The notes below the pieces were generated by a model. It was not told the origin of the DNA, searched no databases, and saw only the letters and a program-made list of their open reading frames with translations. A stretch of 17,334 nucleotides of DNA from NCBI GenBank assembly GCA_030615745.1, contig JAUWYR010000049.1, forward strand, positions 1 through 17,334. The letters run 5' to 3'. A program made the translations under genes and the position numbers. This DNA is from Candidatus Zixiibacteriota bacterium (GTDB taxonomy: Bacteria; Zixibacteria; MSB-5A5; SM23-73-2). Positions within the stretch are counted from its first letter, which is position 1. Every line of letters begins with the position of its first letter. Below, piece by piece: positions 1 through 6,096 of the stretch.

Positions 1-166
1 TGAAGACAAGGAATTTAAAGTGCCGCTTGTCTGGGAAACCCAGCCTGTTCCCCCGTTCGTGGCCTTGAGGATTGTTCCAGAATCCCCGACAGCCCAACCT
101 CTGTCAGCATTCACAAAGTGGACTGAAGACAAGGAATTTAAAGTGCCGCTTGTCTGGGAAACCCAG
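1..166. repeat. 123-bp-period coding repeat
   Basis: Bases 1-43 and 124-166 are identical over 43 bp. The offset of 123 bp equals 41 codons of the minus-strand beta-propeller gene. The array continues beyond the left edge, so copy number is unknown. Confidence 0.9.
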
Positions 167-699
167 TCCGTTGACCGGTAGTATATTGTGTCCCACTCAG
201 CTGGATCATTTATACTATCAGCTGAGAGCCACTGAGGGTCACCTAGCACAGGTGGCGTAGCAAAATCTCCAATCGCATAGCGAATTGGAATAATAGGATC
301 AACGCAGGTGCTCTCGGATCTCAACGGTTCAAAAAGATAATACGCATATAAATGACACCCAAAAGGAGGTTCAGGGTATTCATAAAACCACTGTATATTG
401 CTATGGAAAACTCTAGCATCACAGGCATAGATGCCTGGTTCTTTGACCCACCATTCCCATCGAGTTGAGGAAACCGACAATTGGACATCTTGATACTCAT
501 CTTGACAGCTATCAGAACCGGGGAGAGATACAAAGGCTCGTGCAACCGCATCTGAATCTGGATTGCCTGGTGAGCTTAGCAGTACCCAAGTGCTCGTCTC
601 GGTGTCCCACTTCCAAGATTCCACCTCAGTGCCCTCTTGGGCAAAAGCATGTAACTGCAAAAGGCAAACAAAAATGACTAATAATGAAAGTCCTTTCAT
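1..699 (-). CDS. Secreted Ycf48/BNR-repeat protein, 3' end cut by window edge
   Basis: An open frame of 233 codons starts at ATG 697-699 and continues past the left edge, so the C-terminus is missing. A GGAGAG ribosome site (706-711) precedes the start. Residues 1-20 form a signal peptide (hydrophobic core LLVIFVCLLQL, predicted cleavage after AFA), so the protein is exported. Residues 21-175 are rich in Trp, Tyr and Cys and I do not recognise them. From about residue 179 a 41-residue repeat begins with WVSQTSGTLNSLSSVHFV and continues with RGWAVGDSGTILKATNGG; a second copy starts at residue 220 and leaves the window. This is the typical blade of Ycf48/HCF136-like and BNR/sialidase-like beta-propellers, common in large secreted proteins of environmental bacteria. 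Assignment to that repeat class is fairly sure; the role is unknown. The full protein probably has several more blades. Confidence 0.8.
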   Translation of the reverse strand, partial: MKGLSLLVIFVCLLQLHAFAQEGTEVESWKWDTETSTWVLLSSPGNPDSDAVARAFVSLPGSDSCQDEYQDVQLSVSSTRWEWWVKEPGIYACDARVFHSNIQWFYEYPEPPFGCHLYAYYLFEPLRSESTCVDPIIPIRYAIGDFATPPVLGDPQWLSADSINDPAEWDTIYYRSTDWVSQTSGTLNSLSSVHFVNADRGWAVGDSGTILKATNGGTGWVSQTSGTLNSLSS

Positions 700-737
700 A
701 TTTCTCTCTCCGTCAATGAACCTTTTGAGAATTTTAG

Positions 738-811
738 TGTTTTGTCAGGACCTCAATCCTGATACCTTTTAAGCGTCAGGAGTAAAGCTGCTGACGCAAC
801 TATTTAAAACA
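738..811. repeat. Paired-hairpin palindromic element
   Basis: Hairpin 1 pairs TCAGGA (745-750) with TCCTGA (757-762). Hairpin 2 pairs GCGTCAG (773-779) with CTGACGC (791-797). A weak AT-rich closing pair, TGTTTT (738-743) and AAAACA (806-811), surrounds both. GTCAG occurs twice and its complement twice (once with one mismatch). The GTCAGGA hairpin also recurs near 7640, 8945 and 17100. It lies 40-110 bp upstream of the secreted protein start at 699. Confidence 0.6.
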
Positions 812-970
812 TACTTCTATCCCCAAAATTCTCTATCAAAGCCTTCATTGGCAAACTTCTTTATTTTAACAAAAGATAAGATTTTTTATATTTTTGTCAA
901 TAAAAAAGATATCGTCTCTGAAAAAAAGTGGCTTTTGAAGGAAAAAGCGTTGATTTTCAACATCTTACGC

Positions 971-1003
971 AACCTGCCTGCACGGCCAGGGATAACTTCC
1001 TCG
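971..1003. repeat. Core-sharing palindrome, hybrid copy
   Basis: It contains CCTGCACGGCCAGGG (977-991), one base different from the core found at 7596-7610 (reverse complement), 8845-8859 and 9083-9097. Its left flank matches the 7587-7619 copy and its right flank matches the 9083-9109 copy, so the two arms do not pair with each other, unlike the other three copies. Confidence 0.65.
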
Positions 1004-1038
1004 CCGAGCCAGAGAAAGGTATTAATTTTCACTAACTT

Positions 1039-1059
1039 GCGCCCATATGGGCGGCTACC
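1039..1059 (-). repeat. Partial copy of the GTAG/CTAC element
   Basis: The reverse complement of this stretch matches 15034-15054 at 20 of 21 bases, including the 12-bp palindrome GCCCATATGGGC (1041-1052). The second hairpin of the full element is absent. It lies just after the nfnB stop codon. Confidence 0.75.
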
Positions 1060-1072
1060 TGTGAAAAAGTAT

Positions 1073-2476
1073 TTACAAAGTCTTCAAATACGCATCAATC
1101 GCACGTGCAGATTTTTTCCCTGCTCCAGCAGCTAAGATAACAGTTGCACCACCGGTAACTATATCGCCTCCTGCAAATACTCCTTTTCTTGAGGTCTGTC
1201 CGGTTTCCAAATCAGCAATGATGTTACCCCATTTGTTTACCTCAAGTCCTGGGGTGGTTCGGGGAACTAAAGGATGGGAGCTGTTACCAATTGCAACTAC
1301 CACAGTATCAACCTCCATTATAAAATTAGAGCCTTTGATCGGAACAGGTCTTCTTCTGCCAGATGCGTCCGGCTCTCCTAACTCCATTCGCAGGCATTCC
1401 ATACCAGTTACCCAGCCATCTTCGTTGCTGATATATTTAATCGGTGTGGTCAGAAAATGAAACTTTATTCCTTCCTCCTCAGCATGGTGAATCTCCACTT
1501 CCCTTGCTGGCATCTCAGCTCTTGACCTGCGATAGACAATATAAGCGTTTTTAGCTCCCAATCTCAAGCCAATCCTGACCGCATCCATAGCAGTGTTTCC
1601 ACCCCCTAAAACCGCAACATTTTTGCCTGAGAAAATAGGTGTATCATGGTCTGGAAAAGCATAGGCTTTCATCAAATTTGAACGGGTAAGATATTCATTA
1701 GCAGAATATATCCCACATAAATTCTCCCCTGGAATATGCATGAAATTTGGAAGCCCAGCACCTGTTCCTAAAAAAACCACCTGATACCCCTCCTCAAAAA
1801 GCTCATCCACTGTCTGGGATGCACCAACAGGCCAGCTCAACTTTATTTTAACCCCCAATTTTCTCAGATAATCAACCTCAGCCTCAACCATCGCCTTTGG
1901 TAATCTGAACTCAGGAATCCCATATACTAAAACTCCGCCAGCCTTATGCAAAAGCTCGAAAACAGTCACCTCATGACCCATCTTCACCAGATCACCTGCA
2001 ACAGTAAGACCAGCAGGACCAGAACCAACAACTGCAACTTTTTTGCCGGTCTTTTTTTCAATTTTTGGAATCTCTATTTCACCTTCATCTTTCTCATAAT
2101 CAGCCACGAATCTCTCTAAATTTCCTATGGCAACTGGATCAAACTTCTTAGCTAAAACGCAGGTCTTCTCACACTGATCCTCCTGTGGACATACTCGTCC
2201 GCAAACTGCTGGAAGACTATTGGTCTCTTTTATCTTTTTAGCAGCTCCGATAAAATCTTCATCTTCGATCAATTTGATAAATCCGGGTATATCTATCTCC
2301 ACCGGACACCCATCCATGCAGGTTGGCCTTTTGCATTGTAGACATCTCAAAGCTTCCTTTTGAGCTAACTCAGGCGTGTATCCTAAAGGAACCTCAAAAA
2401 AATTGCTTTTTCTTTGCTCTGGAGTTTGCTCCGGCATTCTCTGACGTGGGATTTTCAATCTTTCTTTAGCTTCCAT
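1073..2476 (-). CDS. nfnB: NfnB-type NADPH:ferredoxin oxidoreductase large subunit (GltD-like)
   Basis: A 467-residue cytoplasmic flavoprotein. Residues 45-57 hold CxxC-x4-C-x3-C (C45, C48, C53, C57) and residues 92-106 hold C92, C96, C102 and C106: the two [4Fe-4S] clusters of the GltD/NfnB N-terminal domain. GSGPAG (151-156) is the FAD Rossmann motif, GGGNTA (291-296) the second nucleotide fold, and YRRSRAEMPAR (315-325) the usual NADPH phosphate contact. The C-terminal GGDIVTGGATVILAAGAGK is the family's FAD motif. The partner gene upstream encodes the NfnA-type subunit, separated by 15 bases, so an electron-bifurcating NfnAB (reduced ferredoxin + NADH + NADP+) or related sulfide dehydrogenase (SudAB) is favoured over a plain glutamate synthase small subunit; no gltB is present. 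The start was set at ATG 2474-2476. A GTG nine bases upstream overlaps the Shine-Dalgarno sequence and is unlikely to be used. Confidence 0.92.
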   Translation of the reverse strand: MEAKERLKIPRQRMPEQTPEQRKSNFFEVPLGYTPELAQKEALRCLQCKRPTCMDGCPVEIDIPGFIKLIEDEDFIGAAKKIKETNSLPAVCGRVCPQEDQCEKTCVLAKKFDPVAIGNLERFVADYEKDEGEIEIPKIEKKTGKKVAVVGSGPAGLTVAGDLVKMGHEVTVFELLHKAGGVLVYGIPEFRLPKAMVEAEVDYLRKLGVKIKLSWPVGASQTVDELFEEGYQVVFLGTGAGLPNFMHIPGENLCGIYSANEYLTRSNLMKAYAFPDHDTPIFSGKNVAVLGGGNTAMDAVRIGLRLGAKNAYIVYRRSRAEMPAREVEIHHAEEEGIKFHFLTTPIKYISNEDGWVTGMECLRMELGEPDASGRRRPVPIKGSNFIMEVDTVVVAIGNSSHPLVPRTTPGLEVNKWGNIIADLETGQTSRKGVFAGGDIVTGGATVILAAGAGKKSARAIDAYLKTL

Positions 2477-2484
2477 CCTCAGCA

Positions 2485-2489
2485 CTCCT
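2485..2489 (-). promoter_or_regulatory. Ribosome binding site that fixes the nfnB start
   Basis: AGGAG on the minus strand sits 8 bases before ATG 2476. The alternative GTG at 2483-2485 shares its first base with this site, leaving no spacing, so the longer 470-residue reading is unlikely. Confidence 0.7.
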
Positions 2490-2491
2490 TT

Positions 2492-3328
2492 CTATTGTTT
2501 TCCCATTAAAGAAAGATAGCGCTCCATAGCTATTTTTTCTTCCTTCAGATACATCTTAAGCCTTATAGAGAGTTCATCGAAATCTACTTTGTGACCATCG
2601 AAATCAGGTCCATCAACACAGGCGAACTTAGTCTCCCCTCCTACGCTAACCCGGCACACGCCACACATCCCGGTTCCATCTATCATAATTGGATTTAAGC
2701 TAACCATAGTCTTTATCCGGTATGGTTTGGTCACATAACAAACCGCCTTCATCATAGGAACAGGTCCAATAGCCATAACAAAGTCTATTTTCTTTTTGTT
2801 TTTTAACATTTCTGCCAAGGGTTCTGAAACCAATCCACGGGTTCCGTAGGAGCCATCATCTGTTGTGATCAAAAGCTCATCCGAGATTTTTCTCATCTCT
2901 TCCTCCATAAAAAGAAGCTCTTTGGACCTTGCTCCGATAATCGATATAACTTTGTTTCCACAACCTTTTAAAGCCTTTGCAATAGGATGAAGAGGTGCGA
3001 TTCCAATCCCACCTCCCACACACACAGAGGTGCCGTAGTTTTTTATAGGGGTTGGTTTTCCAAGAGGTCCTATCACATCTGAAAGTGTCTCACCGGGTTT
3101 AAAAGTTGCAAGCTCGGCTGTGGATTTCCCAACCTCCTGAAAAATTATGGTCAAAATATCATTCTCTAAGTCAAGGTCAGCAATTGACATAGGAATCCTC
3201 TCCCCCCTCTCATGAATCCTCAAGATAACAAATTGACCAGGCTTGGCTTTTCTTACAATATGAGGAACTTTTAGCTTGATTAAGTTGATTTTTGGGCCAA
3301 GACTTTCTTTCTCCAAAATCTTGCTCAA
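2492..3328 (-). CDS. nfnA: NfnA-type FAD/NAD(H) and [2Fe-2S] subunit
   Basis: A 278-residue protein of the dihydroorotate dehydrogenase electron-transfer (PyrK)/NfnA/SudB family. Residues 1-90 form the FAD-binding beta barrel, with RIPMS (44-48) as the flavin contact. GGGIGIAP (105-112) starts the NAD(H)-binding domain. D217, C222, C225 and C237 in the C-terminal region match the Asp plus three Cys [2Fe-2S] ligand set described for NfnA. In NfnAB this subunit handles NADH and passes electrons to the FAD of NfnB. The start is TTG at 3326-3328, preceded by AAGGAG (3335-3340) with 6-base spacing; the protein then begins like its homologues. TTG overlaps the stop codon of the preceding gene (TTGA), which suggests translational coupling. 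Confidence 0.92.
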   Translation of the reverse strand: MSKILEKESLGPKINLIKLKVPHIVRKAKPGQFVILRIHERGERIPMSIADLDLENDILTIIFQEVGKSTAELATFKPGETLSDVIGPLGKPTPIKNYGTSVCVGGGIGIAPLHPIAKALKGCGNKVISIIGARSKELLFMEEEMRKISDELLITTDDGSYGTRGLVSEPLAEMLKNKKKIDFVMAIGPVPMMKAVCYVTKPYRIKTMVSLNPIMIDGTGMCGVCRVSVGGETKFACVDGPDFDGHKVDFDELSIRLKMYLKEEKIAMERYLSLMGKQ

Positions 3329-3669
3329 TCTTTGCTCCTTTCCCTTTTTAACCTTTCGATCTCTTTCACAAAATACTCTTTATAAAAGAAAACCACCTCT
3401 TTTGTGGAGAAAGAATTTATCGCTTCTTTATCCTTTAAACTCAGATAATTTCTTCTGAAAAGTGAATCAACAAATAGCAACGAATCGATACCTTGAATAA
3501 CTTTTTCATAGTTTTTTGAATCGAAATTTTCTTTTAAATTTAAGGGAAGAATTCTTTTGAAGTCATCAAGTCTTTTTTGAAGATTTTCAATTTTTGATTC
3601 TCCACAATTTAAAAAAATAATTATTAAAATCGCAGATATAAGAATAAAAGAAAATAATACTTTAAACAC
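3325..3669 (-). CDS. Small membrane-anchored or lipoprotein of unknown function
   Basis: A 114-residue protein that I do not recognise. Residues 3-20 are strongly hydrophobic (FSFILISAILIIIFL). They are followed by N21-C22, which could be a lipidated Cys, although Asn before Cys is not a standard lipobox; a plain N-terminal anchor is the alternative. The rest (24-114) is charged, probably helical and rich in Lys, Glu and Phe, ending in RLKRERSKD. It starts with GTG (3667-3669) inside the end of ackA (8-base overlap), and its stop overlaps the nfnA start by 4 bases. This tight nesting is the main evidence that it is real. Its place between acetate kinase and a soluble electron-bifurcating enzyme gives no clear functional hint. 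Confidence 0.6.
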   Translation of the reverse strand: MFKVLFSFILISAILIIIFLNCGESKIENLQKRLDDFKRILPLNLKENFDSKNYEKVIQGIDSLLFVDSLFRRNYLSLKDKEAINSFSTKEVVFFYKEYFVKEIERLKRERSKD

Positions 3670-4894
3670 CTTTATGCATCACCTTAGCAGTTTTAGCTTC
3701 CTCTACAATCCTTTCAGTATCAGAAGCTATAACCAGCTCCTCATTGGTAAGGATGGCAAAGACTTTTACCTTAGAGTTGATTGTGCTTATCTCACCCTCT
3801 TTCCCCACAGCCTCTTCGTTTTTTTTATCATCGATTTCGACTCCGAGAAATTCCAAACCCTCACAACTTTTTTTACGAACCAAAGGGGAGTTCTCACCGA
3901 TGCCGGCAGTGAAAATCAAAGCATCCAACCCTCCCATACAGGCAGCATAAGCTCCTATATACTTTTTTATACGGTAACAGTAAAGATCAAAAGCGAGTTG
4001 TGCCCCGCGATTCCCCTTTTCACACTCTTCGATTATATCTTTCATATCACTCGATATCCCTGATATTCCCTGCATTCCACTGTGTTTGTTTAAAAGGGTG
4101 TTAGCTTCGTGTAAGGAAAGCTCCTCCCTGGCTATAATATGTAAAATTATTGCGGGATCCAAGTCTCCGCATCGAGTTCCCATTAAAAGCCCTTCGAGTG
4201 GAGTGAATCCCATAGTTGTATCAACAGAGATCCCTTCCTTTATCGCTGCCATGCTCGCACCATTACCTAAATGACAGGTGATCATTTTAAGTTGAAAAAG
4301 CGATTTCCCCAAAAGCTCTGCTGCCCTTCGAGAGACAAAAAAGTGAGATGTTCCGTGAAAGCCATATCTTCTTATTTCATACTTTTTATAAAGGATATAA
4401 GGTATTCCATAGATATATGCCACTTTCGGCATTCTCTGATGAAATGCGGTGTCGAATACAGCCACTTGAGGTATTTTTGGTAAAATCTTTTCACATGCAT
4501 TGATTCCTCTTATGTTATGGGGATTATGCAGAGGTGCTAAATCGATGCACTCTTTTATCTTCTCCATAATCTCAGGAGTGATTAAAGCGGAATCTGAGAA
4601 CTTCTCACCACCGTGAACCACCCGATGCCCTATAGCGGATATTTCCGATTTATCTTTGATCACCCCATTTTCTGGGGAAAGAAGTATGTTTACCACGTTC
4701 TCTATTGCAACTATGTGGTCTAAAATCTCTTTTGTGAGTTTGACCCCTGGGCGGTCAAAAGGCTTATGGAGCAAAAGTGACTCGCTCATCCCGATCCTTG
4801 AAACCATTCCCTTGGCTAAAGCTTTATTATCTTCAGTATCGATAAGTTGATATTTAACTGAAGAGCTTCCGCAATTTAGGACCAATATATTCAT
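3662..4894 (-). CDS. ackA: Acetate kinase
   Basis: A 410-residue acetokinase-family kinase, normal length. It interconverts acetyl phosphate + ADP and acetate + ATP, the substrate-level phosphorylation step of many fermentations. Residues equivalent to the Methanosarcina enzyme active site are present at nearly identical positions: N7, S10, S12 and K14 in NCGSSSVK; R91; H123; D148 in FDTAFH; H180 in GFHGTSH; N211 in HLGNGAS; R241 in GTRCGDLDP; and E385 in TNEE. The motif set favours acetate kinase over butyrate kinase. It follows hbd by 9 bases and lacks a clear Shine-Dalgarno sequence, so it is probably translated by coupling. No phosphotransacetylase gene is in the window. Confidence 0.95.
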   Translation of the reverse strand: MNILVLNCGSSSVKYQLIDTEDNKALAKGMVSRIGMSESLLLHKPFDRPGVKLTKEILDHIVAIENVVNILLSPENGVIKDKSEISAIGHRVVHGGEKFSDSALITPEIMEKIKECIDLAPLHNPHNIRGINACEKILPKIPQVAVFDTAFHQRMPKVAYIYGIPYILYKKYEIRRYGFHGTSHFFVSRRAAELLGKSLFQLKMITCHLGNGASMAAIKEGISVDTTMGFTPLEGLLMGTRCGDLDPAIILHIIAREELSLHEANTLLNKHSGMQGISGISSDMKDIIEECEKGNRGAQLAFDLYCYRIKKYIGAYAACMGGLDALIFTAGIGENSPLVRKKSCEGLEFLGVEIDDKKNEEAVGKEGEISTINSKVKVFAILTNEELVIASDTERIVEEAKTAKVMHKGV

Positions 4895-4903
4895 ATTCTT
4901 TTT

Positions 4904-5827
4904 TTACTTTTCTGGAGGGGGAATAAATCCCCTTAACTTAATCTCAGGATTTTCCCCGATTTTATTTCCTTCCTCATTATATATAAAAAAACCGAGCTTT
5001 GTCTTTTTACCTAAATGTCCAGCTCTAACCAGTTTTCTTAAAAGGGGGCAGGGATTGTATTTATGTTCGGATAGCTCTTCTAATAGATTCTCCATCCATT
5101 TCATCACCACATCCAATCCCATAACATCAGCTAAGGCTAAAGGACCCATATGAAAACCATAGCCTAATTTCATCGCGGTATCGATATCCTCAGCAGTAGC
5201 AATTCCCTCCATTAGGACATGCATTGCTTCGTTCATGAAAGGAACAATTATCCTTGTAGTAACATATCCTGGATATTCATAGACCGAGACAGCGGTTTTG
5301 TTCAATTGTTCCTCACAGAACTCCTTTACCAAATCGTAGGTCCTTTGAGAAGTTCTCAACCCTCTTATAATTTCCACCAGTGGAATTTTAGTGACCGGAT
5401 GCAGAAAATGAACTCCTACTACCCTATCCGATCGATTGGTAACTGATGCCAGCTCGGTGATGGACAATGTGGAGGTGTTGCTGACAATTATGGTTTCAGG
5501 AGAACAGAGTTCGCCTAATTCTTTCAAAAGTCTTTTCTTGCGCTCTTCTTCCTCCGGGATCGCTTCAATAATTATAGGCACATCGCAGACTTCCTCCAAC
5601 TTGGTTGTCCCCTTTATTCGGGCTAAAATAGCCTTTTTCTCAGATAAGGTCAATCCCCATTTTTCAATCTCAGCATCCATTTCCTCGGACAAAAGCTCTA
5701 TACTCTTTTTAAGGATCTCATCAGTTAAGTCGACTAAGGTAACTTCGGTCCCGGTCGCAGCTATAAGCTGGGCGATACCCCTTCCCATCACTCCTCCACC
5801 ACAGATAACTATTCTTTGAATTGCCAT
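4904..5827 (-). CDS. hbd: 3-hydroxyacyl-CoA (3-hydroxybutyryl-CoA) dehydrogenase
   Basis: A 307-residue single-function 3-hydroxyacyl-CoA dehydrogenase, catalysing NAD(H)-linked interconversion of acetoacetyl-CoA and 3-hydroxybutyryl-CoA or similar substrates. The N-terminal Rossmann motif is GGGVMGRG (10-17), with D33 placed to bind the NAD ribose. S119 (in NTST), H140 (in VHFLHPV) and E152 correspond to the catalytic Ser, His and Glu of the family. The usual Asn in G-[FY]-x-x-N-R is Thr here (T191 in GYVTTR). The C-terminal domain has GYGFHMGPLALADVMGLD (222-239) and RAGHLGKKTKLGFF (268-281), both family hallmarks. It is the first gene of the minus-strand operon, with AAAGGAT about 7 bases before ATG. 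A short-chain substrate is likely, but no crotonase, thiolase or acyl-CoA dehydrogenase is nearby to confirm it. Confidence 0.9.
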   Translation of the reverse strand: MAIQRIVICGGGVMGRGIAQLIAATGTEVTLVDLTDEILKKSIELLSEEMDAEIEKWGLTLSEKKAILARIKGTTKLEEVCDVPIIIEAIPEEEERKKRLLKELGELCSPETIIVSNTSTLSITELASVTNRSDRVVGVHFLHPVTKIPLVEIIRGLRTSQRTYDLVKEFCEEQLNKTAVSVYEYPGYVTTRIIVPFMNEAMHVLMEGIATAEDIDTAMKLGYGFHMGPLALADVMGLDVVMKWMENLLEELSEHKYNPCPLLRKLVRAGHLGKKTKLGFFIYNEEGNKIGENPEIKLRGFIPPPEK

Positions 5828-5979
5828 TAAAATATCCTTTTTTTAACCACCAGAAAATAATTAAAATAATCCTTTTTACAAGCTTTTTATCAACTTTGTT
5901 ACATTTTTCACAAGCTCTTACACTATTCTACGTATCCATCACCCAATCTTTTGCAACAGTTTACAAAAAGAAATAGACC

Positions 5980-6007
5980 TTGACTAATCTGTCCAGTCTT
6001 TTATAAT
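5980..6007 (+). promoter_or_regulatory. Sigma70-type promoter of the dehydratase-like gene
   Basis: TTGACT (5980-5985) and a perfect TATAAT (6002-6007) are separated by 16 bases. Transcription would start near 6014 and give an untranslated leader of about 80 bases. The gene start is served by AGGAGGT (6084-6090). In this 5828-6096 divergent gap I could not find an equally good promoter for the minus-strand hbd operon, and no clear operator repeat. Confidence 0.75.
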
Positions 6008-6096
6008 AGTTTAGCTTTTAAAAAACTTTGAAATGATAAAGGGTTTTTAAACTATTCACAAGATAATCTGTCAACAATAGAATAGGAGGTGAAAAA

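Larger units (their letters stand above)
700..1072. other. Repeat-rich gap between two minus-strand genes
   Basis: This 373-base gap lies upstream of the secreted repeat protein and downstream of nfnB. It holds a paired-hairpin element (738-811), an AT-rich stretch without recognisable structure (about 812-960), a hybrid-looking palindrome (971-1003) and a partial copy of a GTAG/CTAC element (1039-1059). I see no convincing promoter for the gene starting at 699. No T-tract terminator is visible after nfnB. Confidence 0.6.

Noticed and set aside
848-1135. 95-codon plus-strand open frame
   Set aside because: It overlaps the 3' end of nfnB, has no ribosome site and reads through two palindromic repeats.
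1073-2476. Glutamate synthase small subunit (gltD)
   Set aside because: No large subunit is present and the adjacent NfnA-type gene favours NfnAB or SudAB.
3662-4894. Butyrate kinase instead of acetate kinase
   Set aside because: Length and the FDTAFH, GFHGTSH and GTRCGDLDP motifs match acetate kinase closely.
5828-5970. Minus-strand promoter for hbd (TTGTAA, TTGTGA and TTGATA candidates)
   Set aside because: Spacing to any -10-like hexamer was poor, or the match was no better than expected in AT-rich DNA.
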